In this document: positions 26,008 to 35,595 of the stretch, piece by piece
Layout: each line of letters opens with the position of its first letter
Numbering within the stretch: position 1 is the first letter of the stretch
Source: Flavobacteriales bacterium
GTDB lineage: Bacteria > Bacteroidota > Bacteroidia > Flavobacteriales_D > Sanyastnellaceae
NCBI GenBank assembly: GCA_016780385.1
Contig: JADHLY010000007.1
Location: 1-55,694, forward strand
Reading direction: 5' to 3'
DNA: 55,694 bases
Translations under genes and position numbers: made by a program
The notes under the pieces: generated by a model
What the model saw: the letters and a program-made list of their open reading frames with translations, nothing else
Told to the model about the DNA's origin: nothing
Databases searched by the model: none

Positions 26008-27675
26008 TCAGCGTCTGATCGCCTCCAACGAGAATTCGCAGTGTCCGAGATTGCCTGCCGCGTCGATGGCCCAGACCTTGATTTCGTCCTGCTCCCTCCC
26101 GTCCAAGATGCCATCTGAAAGGCGGTAAGTCAGGACGCCTTTATCCAAAGACCATCGCATCCACTGATCACCGCATCGCCCTTCCCAGCGGTCGATGCCC
26201 GTCAATTCGTCTGCCATGGAGAGCGTGATTTTCCCTTCACTCAGCCGAGGCTTTCCGAATACAGGTGGTACCGAATCGCTGCGCACCTCAAAAGTGCCAA
26301 AACGGTCCAGCTTCACCTGTAATTGCCCCTGGCGCTCATCCGACACCCACGTTCCTGAGACTTCCCCCTCTGCATCCAAGCCGCAGAGCACCAGTGCGCT
26401 CCCTGACCCCACAAAGGCAGAGTCCACAGGAACCGTCAAGGTGTAGTCATGACGGGTGATGCGCGCCTCTGACCAGACGCGGAACGCCCCTTGGTCATCA
26501 CGGCCCAACTCGATGGAGGCATCACCATACAGCGCGTTGGCAGGCAGCGCTACGGTCATGCCTTCCGCCTGCAGAACATGCGCCCTGTTGTGCTCCAGCG
26601 GTATGGGATTGAGGCTATCCGACGTGGCCACCACCTGCTCGCCCCACAGCCACATTTCGGCGCGGGTCTCATTGCCCCGAATGTCCGACAACCTCGCCTC
26701 CACCCGCACAGAATCGCCCGGAGGCACAGTCCAAGGGCTTTTCCCGCAGGCCCTGCGGTATATGTCGAGGCGGTTCCCCGGCAGTCTTTGGAGCCTGTGC
26801 ACCCTGCCCTTGCGGTCCTGCCAGGCCGGAAGGTCAATGTGGGCGGAGACATCAGAATTGGTTTGAAAACTCAACGTGTCCATCCTGTGGCTGTGTACCA
26901 GGGAATCACCGAACCACACATCCAAACCATAGGGACCATGGGTGAAGCGTTCTCCATCGAGCCGATCGAAGCCTTCCACCCCCATGCTGAAGGGCCCGGC
27001 TACGCGCAGTCCCTCCGCATAGGCTGCTGTCCATCGAAAACGTTCCGGTTGGCCCTCGACCGCACTGCCAGGTTCGGGCACGACCCAAATGCCCCGAAAT
27101 TCGGGTGGCACCTGATCATCTGTCACTCCAGCACCTTTGAACGACCAGTGCAATGGATTGATGGGATACTGCGTCTGGGCGGACCGCACCTCAAAGTGCA
27201 AATGAGGACCAAAGCTGCCTCCAGAATTGCCACTCCAGCCCAAGGTGTCTCCAGCAGCAAACCTGAAGGCCGTGTCTGGAGCGGCATCGAATGCCCACCG
27301 TTCGGCCTGGTACTGACGGTGCATGAGCCACTTTTCCACCTCTGGGTGGAACCGGGACAAGTGGGCGTAAACCGTCGTCAAACCGCCGCCGTTGAGGTAC
27401 AGCGCCAAACCGTATCCACGCGAGGACACTTTGACACGTGACACCCGGCCGTCTTGGGCTGCCAAAACCGGAATCCCCTCTCTTCCTTCGGTGCGGATGT
27501 CCAATCCGGTGTGAAAATGGCCGGTTCTGATCTCGCCAAAATTGCCACTGAACTTCAACGGAATGGGCAGCGGTGAATGCAGCGTATCCTGCGCCAAGAC
27601 TGCGGTTTCGCACCACATCCCACCCAGCACAGTCGCCGCCAATCCACACAAAATTCGCTTCATTCCCGTTCGCAT
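26008..27675 (-). CDS. secreted M23 family metallopeptidase
   Basis: 555 residues with a signal peptide (RILCGLAATVLGGMW...AVLAQ). The LytM/M23 domain is at about 45-180: GHFHTGLDIRTEGREGIPV (zinc ligands His and Asp), VYAHLSRFHPEVEKWL and GGSFGPHLHFEVRSAQTQYP (the HxH pair). The remaining 370 residues are beta-rich and not recognised; they may bind the wall or the envelope. M23 enzymes cut peptidoglycan cross-bridges. ATG 27675 lies five bases after TAATTTG; a second ATG at 27663 (MKRILCG) gives a more usual signal peptide. Long compared with typical Bacteroidota M23 proteins. Confidence 0.9.
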   Translation of the reverse strand: MRTGMKRILCGLAATVLGGMWCETAVLAQDTLHSPLPIPLKFSGNFGEIRTGHFHTGLDIRTEGREGIPVLAAQDGRVSRVKVSSRGYGLALYLNGGGLTTVYAHLSRFHPEVEKWLMHRQYQAERWAFDAAPDTAFRFAAGDTLGWSGNSGGSFGPHLHFEVRSAQTQYPINPLHWSFKGAGVTDDQVPPEFRGIWVVPEPGSAVEGQPERFRWTAAYAEGLRVAGPFSMGVEGFDRLDGERFTHGPYGLDVWFGDSLVHSHRMDTLSFQTNSDVSAHIDLPAWQDRKGRVHRLQRLPGNRLDIYRRACGKSPWTVPPGDSVRVEARLSDIRGNETRAEMWLWGEQVVATSDSLNPIPLEHNRAHVLQAEGMTVALPANALYGDASIELGRDDQGAFRVWSEARITRHDYTLTVPVDSAFVGSGSALVLCGLDAEGEVSGTWVSDERQGQLQVKLDRFGTFEVRSDSVPPVFGKPRLSEGKITLSMADELTGIDRWEGRCGDQWMRWSLDKGVLTYRLSDGILDGREQDEIKVWAIDAAGNLGHCEFSLEAIRR

Positions 27676-27680
27676 GTTCG

Positions 27681-27687
27681 CAAATTA
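27681..27687 (-). promoter_or_regulatory. -7-like element (TAATTTG) five bases before a start codon
   Basis: TAATTTG, then CGAAC, then ATG of the M23 gene. The whole block TAATTTGCRAACATG is shared with the CHU_C gene at 4231-4245. Confidence 0.35.
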
Positions 27688-27720
27688 CCCCGCAGTCGTC
27701 ATCTCCTCGAAGCCAAGGTT

Positions 27721-27728
27721 TAAATTTG
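27721..27728 (+). promoter_or_regulatory. putative -7 promoter element (TAAATTTG) five bases before a GTG start
   Basis: Exact TAnnTTTG match. Five bases (AGTTC) separate it from the GTG at 27734, which would place the transcription start at or beside the start codon. Confidence 0.4.
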
Positions 27729-27733
27729 AGTTC

Positions 27734-28072
27734 GTGGAAGAGAAACGGCATCCCGATTACGCCCTATTGGGCGACGTGCTCGAAGACATCAAGAAGAGAA
27801 CGTCAGGTCTGATTGCAGAGCGCAATCGACTGACGGCGGAAAACGCCCAATTGGCAGACCGCGTCAAAGCACTGGAATCGCAACTCGCAGCGTGTGAGCA
27901 ATCCAAAGCCCAAGCAACTGCTGCCGCTCCTCCACCTCCTACTCCCCCTGCCCATTCCTCCAATCCAGTGGTCGGTGAGCGCATTCGGGCCCTCGTCGAA
28001 GAAATCGACGCGTGCATTGCCCTGATGCCCCGATCCCGAGACATGGCTTCGGCTGAAATCATGACCGCATGA
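27734..28072 (+). CDS. short coiled-coil protein upstream of zapA
   Basis: 112 residues. Not assigned to a named family. A heptad-rich coiled coil covers about residues 13-55 (DVLEDIKKRTSGLIAERNRL, then TAENAQLADRVKALESQLAA), followed by an Ala/Pro linker (APPPPTPPAHSS) and a helical end (VVGERIRALVEEIDACIALM). The GTG start at 27734 begins EEKRHPDYALLGDV; no ATG gives a sensible N terminus. The stop overlaps the zapA ATG by four bases. A coiled-coil gene just before zapA is common in Bacteroidota, so a role in division or ZapA partnering is an inference. Confidence 0.7.
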   Translation: MEEKRHPDYALLGDVLEDIKKRTSGLIAERNRLTAENAQLADRVKALESQLAACEQSKAQATAAAPPPPTPPAHSSNPVVGERIRALVEEIDACIALMPRSRDMASAEIMTA

Positions 28073-28398
28073 ACGAATCCTCCATCCAAGTCACCATTGC
28101 AGGCCGCACCTACCCCCTTACCGTGGCGGAAGGTGAGGCCAAGAGCGTACGTGATGCGGCGGGAAGGATCGATGAGATTGTCCAACGGTTCCAACGCGAC
28201 TATGGCGTTTCGGACCGCCAGGACTTGCTCGCCATGGCTGCACTTCAGTTGTTGAGCGATACCGCCGGCGCACCTCAGGAAACGTCCCCCGAAGCATCGG
28301 GGCTGCCGTCCGAAGTGTTTGACGGCTTGGAAGAAGTGCGGTCCTTGCTGGCGCAAGCCGGCATTGCGCCCGAGGACGGACAGGGGCAAACCCCCTGA
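28069..28398 (+). CDS. zapA: cell division protein ZapA
   Basis: 109 residues. The N-terminal segment [20 protein letters not shown] and the helical core [19 protein letters not shown], then [16 protein letters not shown], match ZapA, which cross-links FtsZ filaments at midcell. It overlaps the coiled-coil gene by four bases and precedes rny by four bases, forming one transcription unit with the flippase gene as well. Confidence 0.88.
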   Translation: MNESSIQVTIAGRTYPLTVAEGEAKSVRDAAGRIDEIVQRFQRDYGVSDRQDLLAMAALQLLSDTAGAPQETSPEASGLPSEVFDGLEEVRSLLAQAGIAPEDGQGQTP

Positions 28399-28402
28399 TT
28401 CC

Positions 28403-29944
28403 ATGGACCCATTACCCTATATCCTCGGTGCACTTGCTGGCCTCATTGTAGGCGGTAGCATCGCCTACATTCTCCTCAACCGCATCCTAGAAGGCAAAGC
28501 CGCTCAGGTCATCAAGGAAGCGGAACAGAAAGGTGAAAACATCAAGGAGAAAAAGATCCTCCAAGCCAAGGAGAAATTCTTGAAGCTCAAAGAAGAGCAC
28601 AGCAAGGAACTCAAGTCGCGCAACAGCAAAGTCCAGGCGCTCGAGGACAAACTCAAGAACCAAGAGCGCAACCTCAAAAGGGAGGAACAGCAGATCAAGG
28701 ACCAGCGCAACCGCATCAAGCGCGACGAAGAAACCCTTCAGGCCCGGCTGAAGGCCAACGAGGCGAAGCACAAGGAATTGGAGAAGACCCAATCGCAGGC
28801 GGCCAAGCTCCTGTCGGAAGCGGCTGGAATGTCGGTGGATGCCGCCAAAGAGGAACTCAAAGAACAAATCCTTGGTGATGCCCGGGCCATGGCGGCCCAA
28901 CAGGTACAGGACATCTTGGACGAAGCGCGCAGCAAGGCCAATCAAGACGCCAAGAAGGTCGTCATCCAGACCATTCAGCGCGTGGCTACGGAGCATGCCA
29001 TCGAAAACAGCGTGTCGGTCTTCAACATCGGTAGCGACGACATCAAGGGCCGCATTATCGGCCGCGAAGGGCGGAACATTCGCGCATTGGAAGCCGCTAC
29101 CGGCGTGGAATTTATTGTAGATGACACCCCTGAAGCCATCATCATCAGCTGCTTTGACCCAGTGCGACGTGAGATTGCCCGACTCAGCCTGCACCAGCTG
29201 GTTTCAGATGGGCGGATCCACCCTGCCCGCATCGAAGAAGTGGTGGCGAAGACATCAGGAAAGATTGAGGAGGAGATCCTTCAGACGGGCAAGCGGACGG
29301 TCATCGACCTCGGCATCCCCAACATGGCCAACGCCCTTGTGCGCATGGTAGGGCGCATGAAGTACCGCTCCAGCTACGGACAAAACTTGTTGCAACACAG
29401 CCGCGAAGTGGCCAACCTGTGTGCCACCATGGCCGCAGAGCTCGGACTCGACACCAAGGCCGCCAAGCGCGCCGGCTTGCTTCACGACATTGGCAAGGTC
29501 AGCGACGAAGAAAGCGAGCTGCCACACGCATTGCTGGGCATGAAGCTCGCCGAGAAGGCCGGAGAGCGCCCCGATGTCCTCAACGCCATTGGCGCCCACC
29601 ACGATGAGATTGAGATGACCTCCCTCATCTCCCCCATCGTTCAAGTCTGCGACGCCATTTCCGGAGCGCGGCCCGGTGCCCGTCGCGAAGTCGTTGAGAG
29701 CTATATCCAACGCCTCAAAGACCTCGAAAACATCGCATTGGAACAACCTGGCGTGACCCAGAGTTACGCCATTCAGGCCGGCCGCGAACTGAGGGTCATG
29801 GTCGAGAGCGACCAGGTGAACGACGAAATGGCGGAGCAGATTTCGTTCAACATCTCTCAACGGATCATGAATGAAATGACCTATCCTGGTCAGGTGAAGG
29901 TGACCGTGATCCGAGAAACCCGGGCCGTCAGTGTGGCGAAATGA
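28403..29944 (+). CDS. rny: ribonuclease Y
   Basis: 513 residues, usual length. Membrane anchor [20 protein letters not shown] at residues 5-24, a long Lys/Glu-rich coiled coil to about 190, a KH domain ([36 protein letters not shown]) and an HD domain ([20 protein letters not shown], then AGLLHDIGK and GAHHDEIE). It starts mRNA turnover at the membrane. The ATG at 28403 is four bases after zapA. The stop overlaps the flippase start (ATGA). Confidence 0.96.
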   Translation: MDPLPYILGALAGLIVGGSIAYILLNRILEGKAAQVIKEAEQKGENIKEKKILQAKEKFLKLKEEHSKELKSRNSKVQALEDKLKNQERNLKREEQQIKDQRNRIKRDEETLQARLKANEAKHKELEKTQSQAAKLLSEAAGMSVDAAKEELKEQILGDARAMAAQQVQDILDEARSKANQDAKKVVIQTIQRVATEHAIENSVSVFNIGSDDIKGRIIGREGRNIRALEAATGVEFIVDDTPEAIIISCFDPVRREIARLSLHQLVSDGRIHPARIEEVVAKTSGKIEEEILQTGKRTVIDLGIPNMANALVRMVGRMKYRSSYGQNLLQHSREVANLCATMAAELGLDTKAAKRAGLLHDIGKVSDEESELPHALLGMKLAEKAGERPDVLNAIGAHHDEIEMTSLISPIVQVCDAISGARPGARREVVESYIQRLKDLENIALEQPGVTQSYAIQAGRELRVMVESDQVNDEMAEQISFNISQRIMNEMTYPGQVKVTVIRETRAVSVAK

Positions 29945-31449
29945 GCCACGCCCCTGAAGGACGGCTGGCCCGCTCCGTGAGCTGGCAAACCCTGAACGTC
30001 GGCTTTCAAGTCCTCTTTCAGCTGGCCTTCATCAAGGCGCTCTCCATCTTCCTCACCGAGGCGGAATGGGGCATCATCGGCATCGCCCTCGGCATCATCG
30101 GCATCATCGAGATTTTTGCCCAATTGGGGGTGGGCCCTTCTTTGATCCAGCGCAAGTCCCTCGATGCTGCTCAAATCAACGCGGCCTTCTGGGTCTCGCT
30201 GCTGCTGGGGGTGCTGTTCGGACTGACCACGTATGTGACGGCGCCAGCGATCGCCGGATTCTACCACCGGGCCGACCTCATTCCCCTGTTGCGCTTCATC
30301 GCCCTGAGTTTTCCGCTGGCGGGGTTGGCCCTGGTCCCTCGGGCCATGCTCATCCGCAAGATGGACTTCCGCAGTCTCTTTTGGTCGTCACTCATCGCCA
30401 TGCCCATCGGCAATGGCCTGATCGGCATTCTTGCCGCCTACAACGGATGGGGCGTTTACGCCTATGCCGGCGCATTGCTCGCCCAAAACGCATTGTTGGG
30501 TGTGAATTACTGGATCCGGGCTGGCATCCGCATTCGCAAACCAGCGCTCGCCCCTGCCACCCCCTTGTTTCGCTATGGGGCTTCGAGCACGGTATTCAAC
30601 TTCTTGAATTACGCCGCCTCACGGCTGGATGTGCTCGTGCTCGGACGGTTCATGCCAGAAAGCCGGAACGCTGAACAAGGCATCTACGACCGCTCGAATT
30701 ACATGATGACCTTGCCCATCACGTTGCTGGGCAAACTCTCAGACAGTGTGCTGTTCAGCAGCATGAGCGACGTCCAAGAAAACCAAGAGCGGCTCAAAGG
30801 CATTTTTATGGGCGGCTTGTACTTCACCGCCTGCCTCGTCTTTCCCGGGGTCGTGTTGCTTGAGTTGTTTACCGAAGAATTCGTCTTGGCCCTGCTCGAC
30901 GAAAAGCTGCTTCCCACAGTGCCCATTGTGCGCATTCTCTATGCTGCAGTCTTCCTGCGCAGCTGGATCAAAGTGTGCGATGCCACTGTGCGGGCGACAG
31001 ACATGATCGCCTCGGCTTCTGTGGTCAAGGCCCTGTTTTGCGTGGGGCTTTCCTACTCTGCCTACCTCGGTTACCAGCATGGTTTTGAGGCCTTGGCTTG
31101 GGGGGTTGTCGCCTCCACTTTCCTCCAAGCTGTGGCCATGTTGGCGCTTACCCGCTCCAAACTGGAAGTCAGCTGGGGCGGTATTCTGGCCACCGCAGGG
31201 CCTGGCCTTTTGCTCGGTGCCGTGACGCTACTCGCTGCCGCTCCGGCCGCTTTCCTGTTTGACGGGCATTGGTTGACACGGCTGACGCTGGGCATGACTT
31301 CATCCATTGCAGGTGTGCTGACGTGGTGCTGGTGTTTCCCTGGTTCCTTGCGATACGGCCCCAACAACATCCTTGCGCAGGTCGGGACGCGTCTGCCCAT
31401 TGCACCCCTCAAAAAGCGCTGGGCACCCGAAGCCGAAGACCGCCCCTGA
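29941..31449 (+). CDS. oligosaccharide flippase family protein (Wzx/MOP superfamily)
   Basis: 502 residues with about 12-14 membrane segments. The N terminus ([20 protein letters not shown], then [40 protein letters not shown] and [20 protein letters not shown]) matches the polysaccharide biosynthesis/WzxC group that flips lipid-linked sugars across the inner membrane. The C terminus is cytoplasmic and basic. It is translationally coupled to rny by ATGA; no glycosyltransferase cluster is next to it. Confidence 0.88.
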   Translation: MSHAPEGRLARSVSWQTLNVGFQVLFQLAFIKALSIFLTEAEWGIIGIALGIIGIIEIFAQLGVGPSLIQRKSLDAAQINAAFWVSLLLGVLFGLTTYVTAPAIAGFYHRADLIPLLRFIALSFPLAGLALVPRAMLIRKMDFRSLFWSSLIAMPIGNGLIGILAAYNGWGVYAYAGALLAQNALLGVNYWIRAGIRIRKPALAPATPLFRYGASSTVFNFLNYAASRLDVLVLGRFMPESRNAEQGIYDRSNYMMTLPITLLGKLSDSVLFSSMSDVQENQERLKGIFMGGLYFTACLVFPGVVLLELFTEEFVLALLDEKLLPTVPIVRILYAAVFLRSWIKVCDATVRATDMIASASVVKALFCVGLSYSAYLGYQHGFEALAWGVVASTFLQAVAMLALTRSKLEVSWGGILATAGPGLLLGAVTLLAAAPAAFLFDGHWLTRLTLGMTSSIAGVLTWCWCFPGSLRYGPNNILAQVGTRLPIAPLKKRWAPEAEDRP

Positions 31450-31457
31450 TCGGCACT

Positions 31458-31465
31458 TAATTTTG
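31458..31465 (+). promoter_or_regulatory. putative -7 promoter element (TAATTTTG)
   Basis: Exact TAnnTTTG match starting nine bases after the flippase stop and seven bases before the ATG of the DUF4476 gene. Confidence 0.4.
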
Positions 31466-31472
31466 CGGCCTC

Positions 31473-32159
31473 ATGAACGGCCTCTCCATTGTCCTGCTCA
31501 CCGCTTTCATGCTGGTGTGTGCTCCTGCGCTGCAAGCCAAGGGCTGGGAAGTGGCGGCGGTCAACGACAGCATTCATTTGCGCGGAACGGTGGCGGTATC
31601 GGCAGACACTGCTGCCGACCTTTTGAAGCTCCAAGTGACCCTCGGAGACGTCATCTTGTCCAAGGGGGACAGCGTAGAGATGCGCGTGCGCAGCACGGTG
31701 CGCATGGTGGGGTGGGCCAGTGGGCCCTGGGGACGGTTGCAGTTTGAAACGCCCATCAACCGGCAGCAGGACTCCGTGACGTTTGCGTTGATTCCAGATT
31801 CGCTGGGCATCCAACTCTGCTGGCCAGGTGACACCATTCGCTGGGCCTGGAAGCCCGCTGACGCGGGGTGCTTTCCTGCGATATCCGACGGTATGGTCGA
31901 GGACATCATCGAGGAGGCCATGCGCCGGCCGTTTGAGTCAGCGCGGCACGAGATGCTCGCCCATTGGATGGGGAACCAATGTCTCACGATTGAACAGCTC
32001 AAACGTTTGGTCGCGGTGTTTGACGATGAGGCCCGAAAACTCAGCATCATACAGTCCGCCAGCTGCAATGCGCCCGCCAGCATCAAGGGCTTGGCGTCTG
32101 TCTTTAGCAGCCAATACTATGCTTCGGCCTACATGGATTGGGCCCGTCAATTGCCGTAA
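31473..32159 (+). CDS. secreted DUF4476-like protein
   Basis: 228 residues with a signal peptide (LSIVLLTAFMLVCAPALQAK). The middle part is beta-rich without a recognised family. The C-terminal 90 residues (RRPFESARHEMLAHWMGNQC, LTIEQLKRLVAVFDDEARKL, ASIKGLASVFSSQYYASAYM) follow the DUF4476 pattern found in secreted Bacteroidota proteins: a Cys before a helix that ends in an Arg/Lys-Leu pair, then a final helix. Function unknown. It stands between the zapA-rny-flippase set and serC. Confidence 0.65.
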   Translation: MNGLSIVLLTAFMLVCAPALQAKGWEVAAVNDSIHLRGTVAVSADTAADLLKLQVTLGDVILSKGDSVEMRVRSTVRMVGWASGPWGRLQFETPINRQQDSVTFALIPDSLGIQLCWPGDTIRWAWKPADAGCFPAISDGMVEDIIEEAMRRPFESARHEMLAHWMGNQCLTIEQLKRLVAVFDDEARKLSIIQSASCNAPASIKGLASVFSSQYYASAYMDWARQLP

Positions 32160-32254
32160 TCAGGGACCGTGTTCAACGTGTGGGTAACTCTCTTGGGCTT
32201 CCCGATGAACGCAACCGCCGTTCCGGTTGTTTTGAACCTAGATAGAACGTGACC

Positions 32255-33337
32255 ATGTCTTCGACTTCTCCCCTCATCCACAACTTCTCAGCAGGCCCTT
32301 GCATCCTGCCTCCTTCCGTGTTGCAGCAGGCCTCCGAGGCCGTGTCCGAACTTGATGGAAGCGGCCTCAGTTTGATTGAAATCTCCCACCGCAGTGCCGC
32401 CTTTGTGGAGGTCATGGAGGAGGCGCGCGCATTGGTCCGCTCCGAACTCTCCCTGCCCGATCACTACGAAGTGCTGTTCCTCCAAGGTGGAGCGAGCCTT
32501 GGCTTCCTGACAGCCGCCATGAATTTCACCCCCGCAGGAGGGAGCATGGATTATGCCGTCACCGGCACCTGGGCCAAAAAAGCGCTCAAGGAGGCCAAGA
32601 AAATGGGCACAGCCCAAGCGCTGACTTCCAGCGAAGACACGGGGTTTGACCGCATCCCTGCGCTGCCACCGACTTCCGGCGCAGACGCAGTCCACATCAC
32701 CACCAACAATACCATCTACGGCACCCAATACGCGGGAGACCCATCGGTCGACAAGCCGCTTGTTGCCGACATGAGCTCAGACATCTTCTCTCGGCCCATC
32801 GACATCGAACGCTACGCCTGCATCTATGCTGGCGCTCAGAAAAACATGGGGCCCGCTGGCACGGTGCTGTACATCTACGACAAGCGGCGAGCCGGTCAAA
32901 CCGGTCGGGATCTGCCCAGTTATTTGGACCTCACCGTTCATGCCGACAAGGACAGCATGTTCAACACTCCGCCGGTCTTTGCCGTCTACACGAGCATGTT
33001 GACCCTCCGCTGGCTCAAAAGCGAAGGCGGCGTCGCGGCCATGCAGAAGCGCAATGCGGCCAAAGCGGCCTGTATCTATGCTGAAATCGACCGCAACCCG
33101 CTGTTTCAGGGTTACGCCCAACCTGATTCACGCAGCGTGATGAACGCCACTTTTACCGCCGCCGATGACCAGCACACCCCGCTGTTCCTTGAGGCATGCA
33201 CTGCAGCCGGCATCAACGGTCTGAAGGGCCACCGCTCCATCGGCGGATTCCGGGCCTCGATGTACAACGCCCTGCCCCTCTCCAGCGTTGAAACATTGGT
33301 CGAGGTCATGAAGGAATTCGAACGTACCCACGGCTGA
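32255..33337 (+). CDS. serC: phosphoserine transaminase
   Basis: 360 residues, typical for SerC. PLP-dependent class V aminotransferase converting 3-phosphohydroxypyruvate to phosphoserine. Motifs: IHNFSAGPCILPPSVLQQAS, SLIEISHRSAAFVEVMEEAR, LFLQGGASLGFLTAAMNF, HITTNNTIYGTQYA, and the PLP lysine in CIYAGAQKNMGPAGTVLYIY; PSYLDLTVHADKDSMFNTPP and the C-terminal GLKGHRSIGGFRASMYNALP follow. ATG 32255 is preferred to GTG 32249. It heads serC-serA-DUF1015, a common Bacteroidota order. Confidence 0.96.
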   Translation: MSSTSPLIHNFSAGPCILPPSVLQQASEAVSELDGSGLSLIEISHRSAAFVEVMEEARALVRSELSLPDHYEVLFLQGGASLGFLTAAMNFTPAGGSMDYAVTGTWAKKALKEAKKMGTAQALTSSEDTGFDRIPALPPTSGADAVHITTNNTIYGTQYAGDPSVDKPLVADMSSDIFSRPIDIERYACIYAGAQKNMGPAGTVLYIYDKRRAGQTGRDLPSYLDLTVHADKDSMFNTPPVFAVYTSMLTLRWLKSEGGVAAMQKRNAAKAACIYAEIDRNPLFQGYAQPDSRSVMNATFTAADDQHTPLFLEACTAAGINGLKGHRSIGGFRASMYNALPLSSVETLVEVMKEFERTHG

Positions 33338-33371
33338 CCCCAACACCCTACACCCAACAACCCGCACCTCT

Positions 33372-34337
33372 ATGAAAGTTCTCGCAAACGACGGCGTCTC
33401 CGCCAAGGCCAAGGCCCAGCTCGAAGCTGAAGGCATAGTGGTGTCCACGGACCACGTGGAGCAGGCGCAACTCATCGAAACCCTGAACAGCGAAGGGTAC
33501 GACGGAATCCTGGTGCGCAGCGCCACTACCGTGCGCAAAGACCTCATCGACGCCTGTCCCAAACTCCGTTTTATCGGAAGGGGTGGTGTCGGAATGGACA
33601 ACATCGACGTGGACTATGCACGCTCACAGGGCCGCGTGGTATTCAATACCCCCGCCGCCAGTTCCCAGAGTGTTGCAGAGCTCGTCATGGCCCACCTGTT
33701 TGCCATGGCCCGATCACTGCAACACAGCTACCCTGCCATGCCTGAGCGGGGTGCGGAAGAGTTCAAAGTGTTGAAGAAAGCCTATGCCAAAGGGATTGAA
33801 TTGCGCGGTAAAACACTCGGCATCGTCGGATTTGGACGCATCGGCACTGCTGTGGCCCAATACGCTCTGGGTTGCGGCATGCACGTCATTGGCGTCGACC
33901 GCGAAGGCACGTCCCGCACCGTCAATGTGCAGGTACCCCTCGGTAGCTCCAAAATTCAAGACATCCCTGTCGAGATTCCATTGATCCCAATAGAAGAGAT
34001 GCTCGCCCAGGCAGACGCCATCACCTTCCATGTGCCCGCACAGGCCGACGGCTCTCCTGTACTGAATGCCGAGGGCATTGCTTCCATGAAACCCGGCGCC
34101 ATGCTGGTGAACACCGCACGGGGCGGAACAGTCGACGAAGCTGCTGTGCGCGCTGCGGTAGAAACTGGACACCTGCGCGGTGCGGCACTCGACGTCTTCG
34201 TGGGCGAACCGAAGCCCGATGCAGATTTGCTGAAGGTGCCGGGCCTCGCGTTGACCCCGCACATTGGGGCAGCGACCCTCGAAGCCCAGGAACGAATCGG
34301 CGACGAACTCGTTGAACGCATCCTCGAATTGCGTTAA
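33372..34337 (+). CDS. serA: D-3-phosphoglycerate dehydrogenase (short form)
   Basis: 321 residues. First step of serine synthesis. NAD-binding GFGRIGTAVAQYALG near residues 152-165; catalytic Arg in NTARGGTVDEAAV, acidic residue in LDVFVGEPKP, and His in LALTPHIGAATLEAQERIGD. There is no C-terminal ACT or ASB domain, so allosteric serine inhibition of the classical kind is not expected. It follows serC by 34 bases and precedes the DUF1015 gene by 39 bases. Confidence 0.94.
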   Translation: MKVLANDGVSAKAKAQLEAEGIVVSTDHVEQAQLIETLNSEGYDGILVRSATTVRKDLIDACPKLRFIGRGGVGMDNIDVDYARSQGRVVFNTPAASSQSVAELVMAHLFAMARSLQHSYPAMPERGAEEFKVLKKAYAKGIELRGKTLGIVGFGRIGTAVAQYALGCGMHVIGVDREGTSRTVNVQVPLGSSKIQDIPVEIPLIPIEEMLAQADAITFHVPAQADGSPVLNAEGIASMKPGAMLVNTARGGTVDEAAVRAAVETGHLRGAALDVFVGEPKPDADLLKVPGLALTPHIGAATLEAQERIGDELVERILELR

Positions 34338-34376
34338 TTCGAACCCGCTACCGGTACCTTCCGGCGCGCCCGTTCA

Positions 34377-35585
34377 ATGCCAACGAAGCCGCCCCTCCTT
34401 CTGCACGCCTTTGCGGGTGTGCTGCCCGCCCGCGATAAGGCCCACCTCGTCGCGACCAGAAGTTATTTGACCTACAGCAACTATGAGCTCAAGGACAAAT
34501 TGGCCCGCAACCCTTACAGCTATCTGCACGTCATCCATCCAGAAGGTGACCTCAGATCGCGCTTCGAATGGAGCGCCATCCGGAAGGCCTATGGCCAGTT
34601 TCTCGAAAATGGCTGGCTTGAAGCGGATGCAAGCGAGCACTACTACGTCCTGCGACAATCCGGTCCGCTTGGCTCCTGTACAGGTGTGGTGGGCTTGATT
34701 CCAACTACTGAAGCCCAGCGCGGTCGCATCAAAGTACACGAAGCCACTTTGGCCGACAGAGAAGCCCTGTTTGCCCGCTACCTCTCCGAAGTGGGCCTTA
34801 ATGCGGAGCCCACCTTGCTCGGTCACGCTTCCAACGCCCAGGTGGATGAGGCGGTGGGAGCCGTTACTGCGGGCCCTGCTGACTACGACTTCACCACTGC
34901 AGATGGCGTTCGCCATACCCTGTGGCGACCCGACGCCGCGGGCAACGCAGCCATAGCAGCCGCTTTTGCCACTGTACCCGAGGCCTACATTGCCGATGGT
35001 CACCATCGGGTGGCGTCCAGTATCCGCATGTCCGAGGCCTATGCCCATCACCCCAAGAGCCACGCCTTCATGGCGTTGATGGTACCAGGAGATCAACTGA
35101 TATTCAAGGGATACCACAGGGTATTGCGCGACATTCCGCAAGATGAGATGGCCAGGGGCACCGCCGCTATCGCCGGATTGGAGGGGGCCCATTGGACGCC
35201 TGGAGACGCCGCATTGCCCGACAGCCCCACCTCCATTGGGCTCCGTGGCGCCGCCGTTGGCACCTTGGACATCGTGGACGCACTCAAGACCAGTGGCTTG
35301 ACTGCCTCCGAATGGCTGCAGCAACACATCCTCGGTCCCATTTTCGGGATTCAAGAACCGAGAACCGACCGCCGTTTGCACTACATCGCAGGAGACCTTG
35401 TTTCGGATGACATCAGCACGACGGCTACGCCCGCCGACCAGCTGTGCTTTGTGATGCCGGCCATGGACTTTCAAAGCCTGAGACAGGTGGCCGATGAAGG
35501 CCGTCACCTCCCGCCAAAGAGCACCTGGATTGCCCCCAAGTTGCGCAGTGGACTTACCCTGTTTGATTTCGGCCGCACATCCTGA
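34377..35585 (+). CDS. DUF1015 family protein
   Basis: 402 residues. Family motifs: FAGVLPARDKAHLVATRSYL, NPYSYLHVIHPE, IRKAYGQFLENGWLEADASE, HYYVLRQ, and EAYIADGHHRVASSIRMSEA, the HHR signature, and FMALMVPGDQLIFKGYHRVL near residue 225. Function is unknown; the gene recurrently follows serC and serA in Bacteroidota, suggesting a link to serine metabolism. It ends 10 bases before yggS. Confidence 0.9.
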   Translation: MPTKPPLLLHAFAGVLPARDKAHLVATRSYLTYSNYELKDKLARNPYSYLHVIHPEGDLRSRFEWSAIRKAYGQFLENGWLEADASEHYYVLRQSGPLGSCTGVVGLIPTTEAQRGRIKVHEATLADREALFARYLSEVGLNAEPTLLGHASNAQVDEAVGAVTAGPADYDFTTADGVRHTLWRPDAAGNAAIAAAFATVPEAYIADGHHRVASSIRMSEAYAHHPKSHAFMALMVPGDQLIFKGYHRVLRDIPQDEMARGTAAIAGLEGAHWTPGDAALPDSPTSIGLRGAAVGTLDIVDALKTSGLTASEWLQQHILGPIFGIQEPRTDRRLHYIAGDLVSDDISTTATPADQLCFVMPAMDFQSLRQVADEGRHLPPKSTWIAPKLRSGLTLFDFGRTS

Positions 35586-35595
35586 CCTTTGTGCC

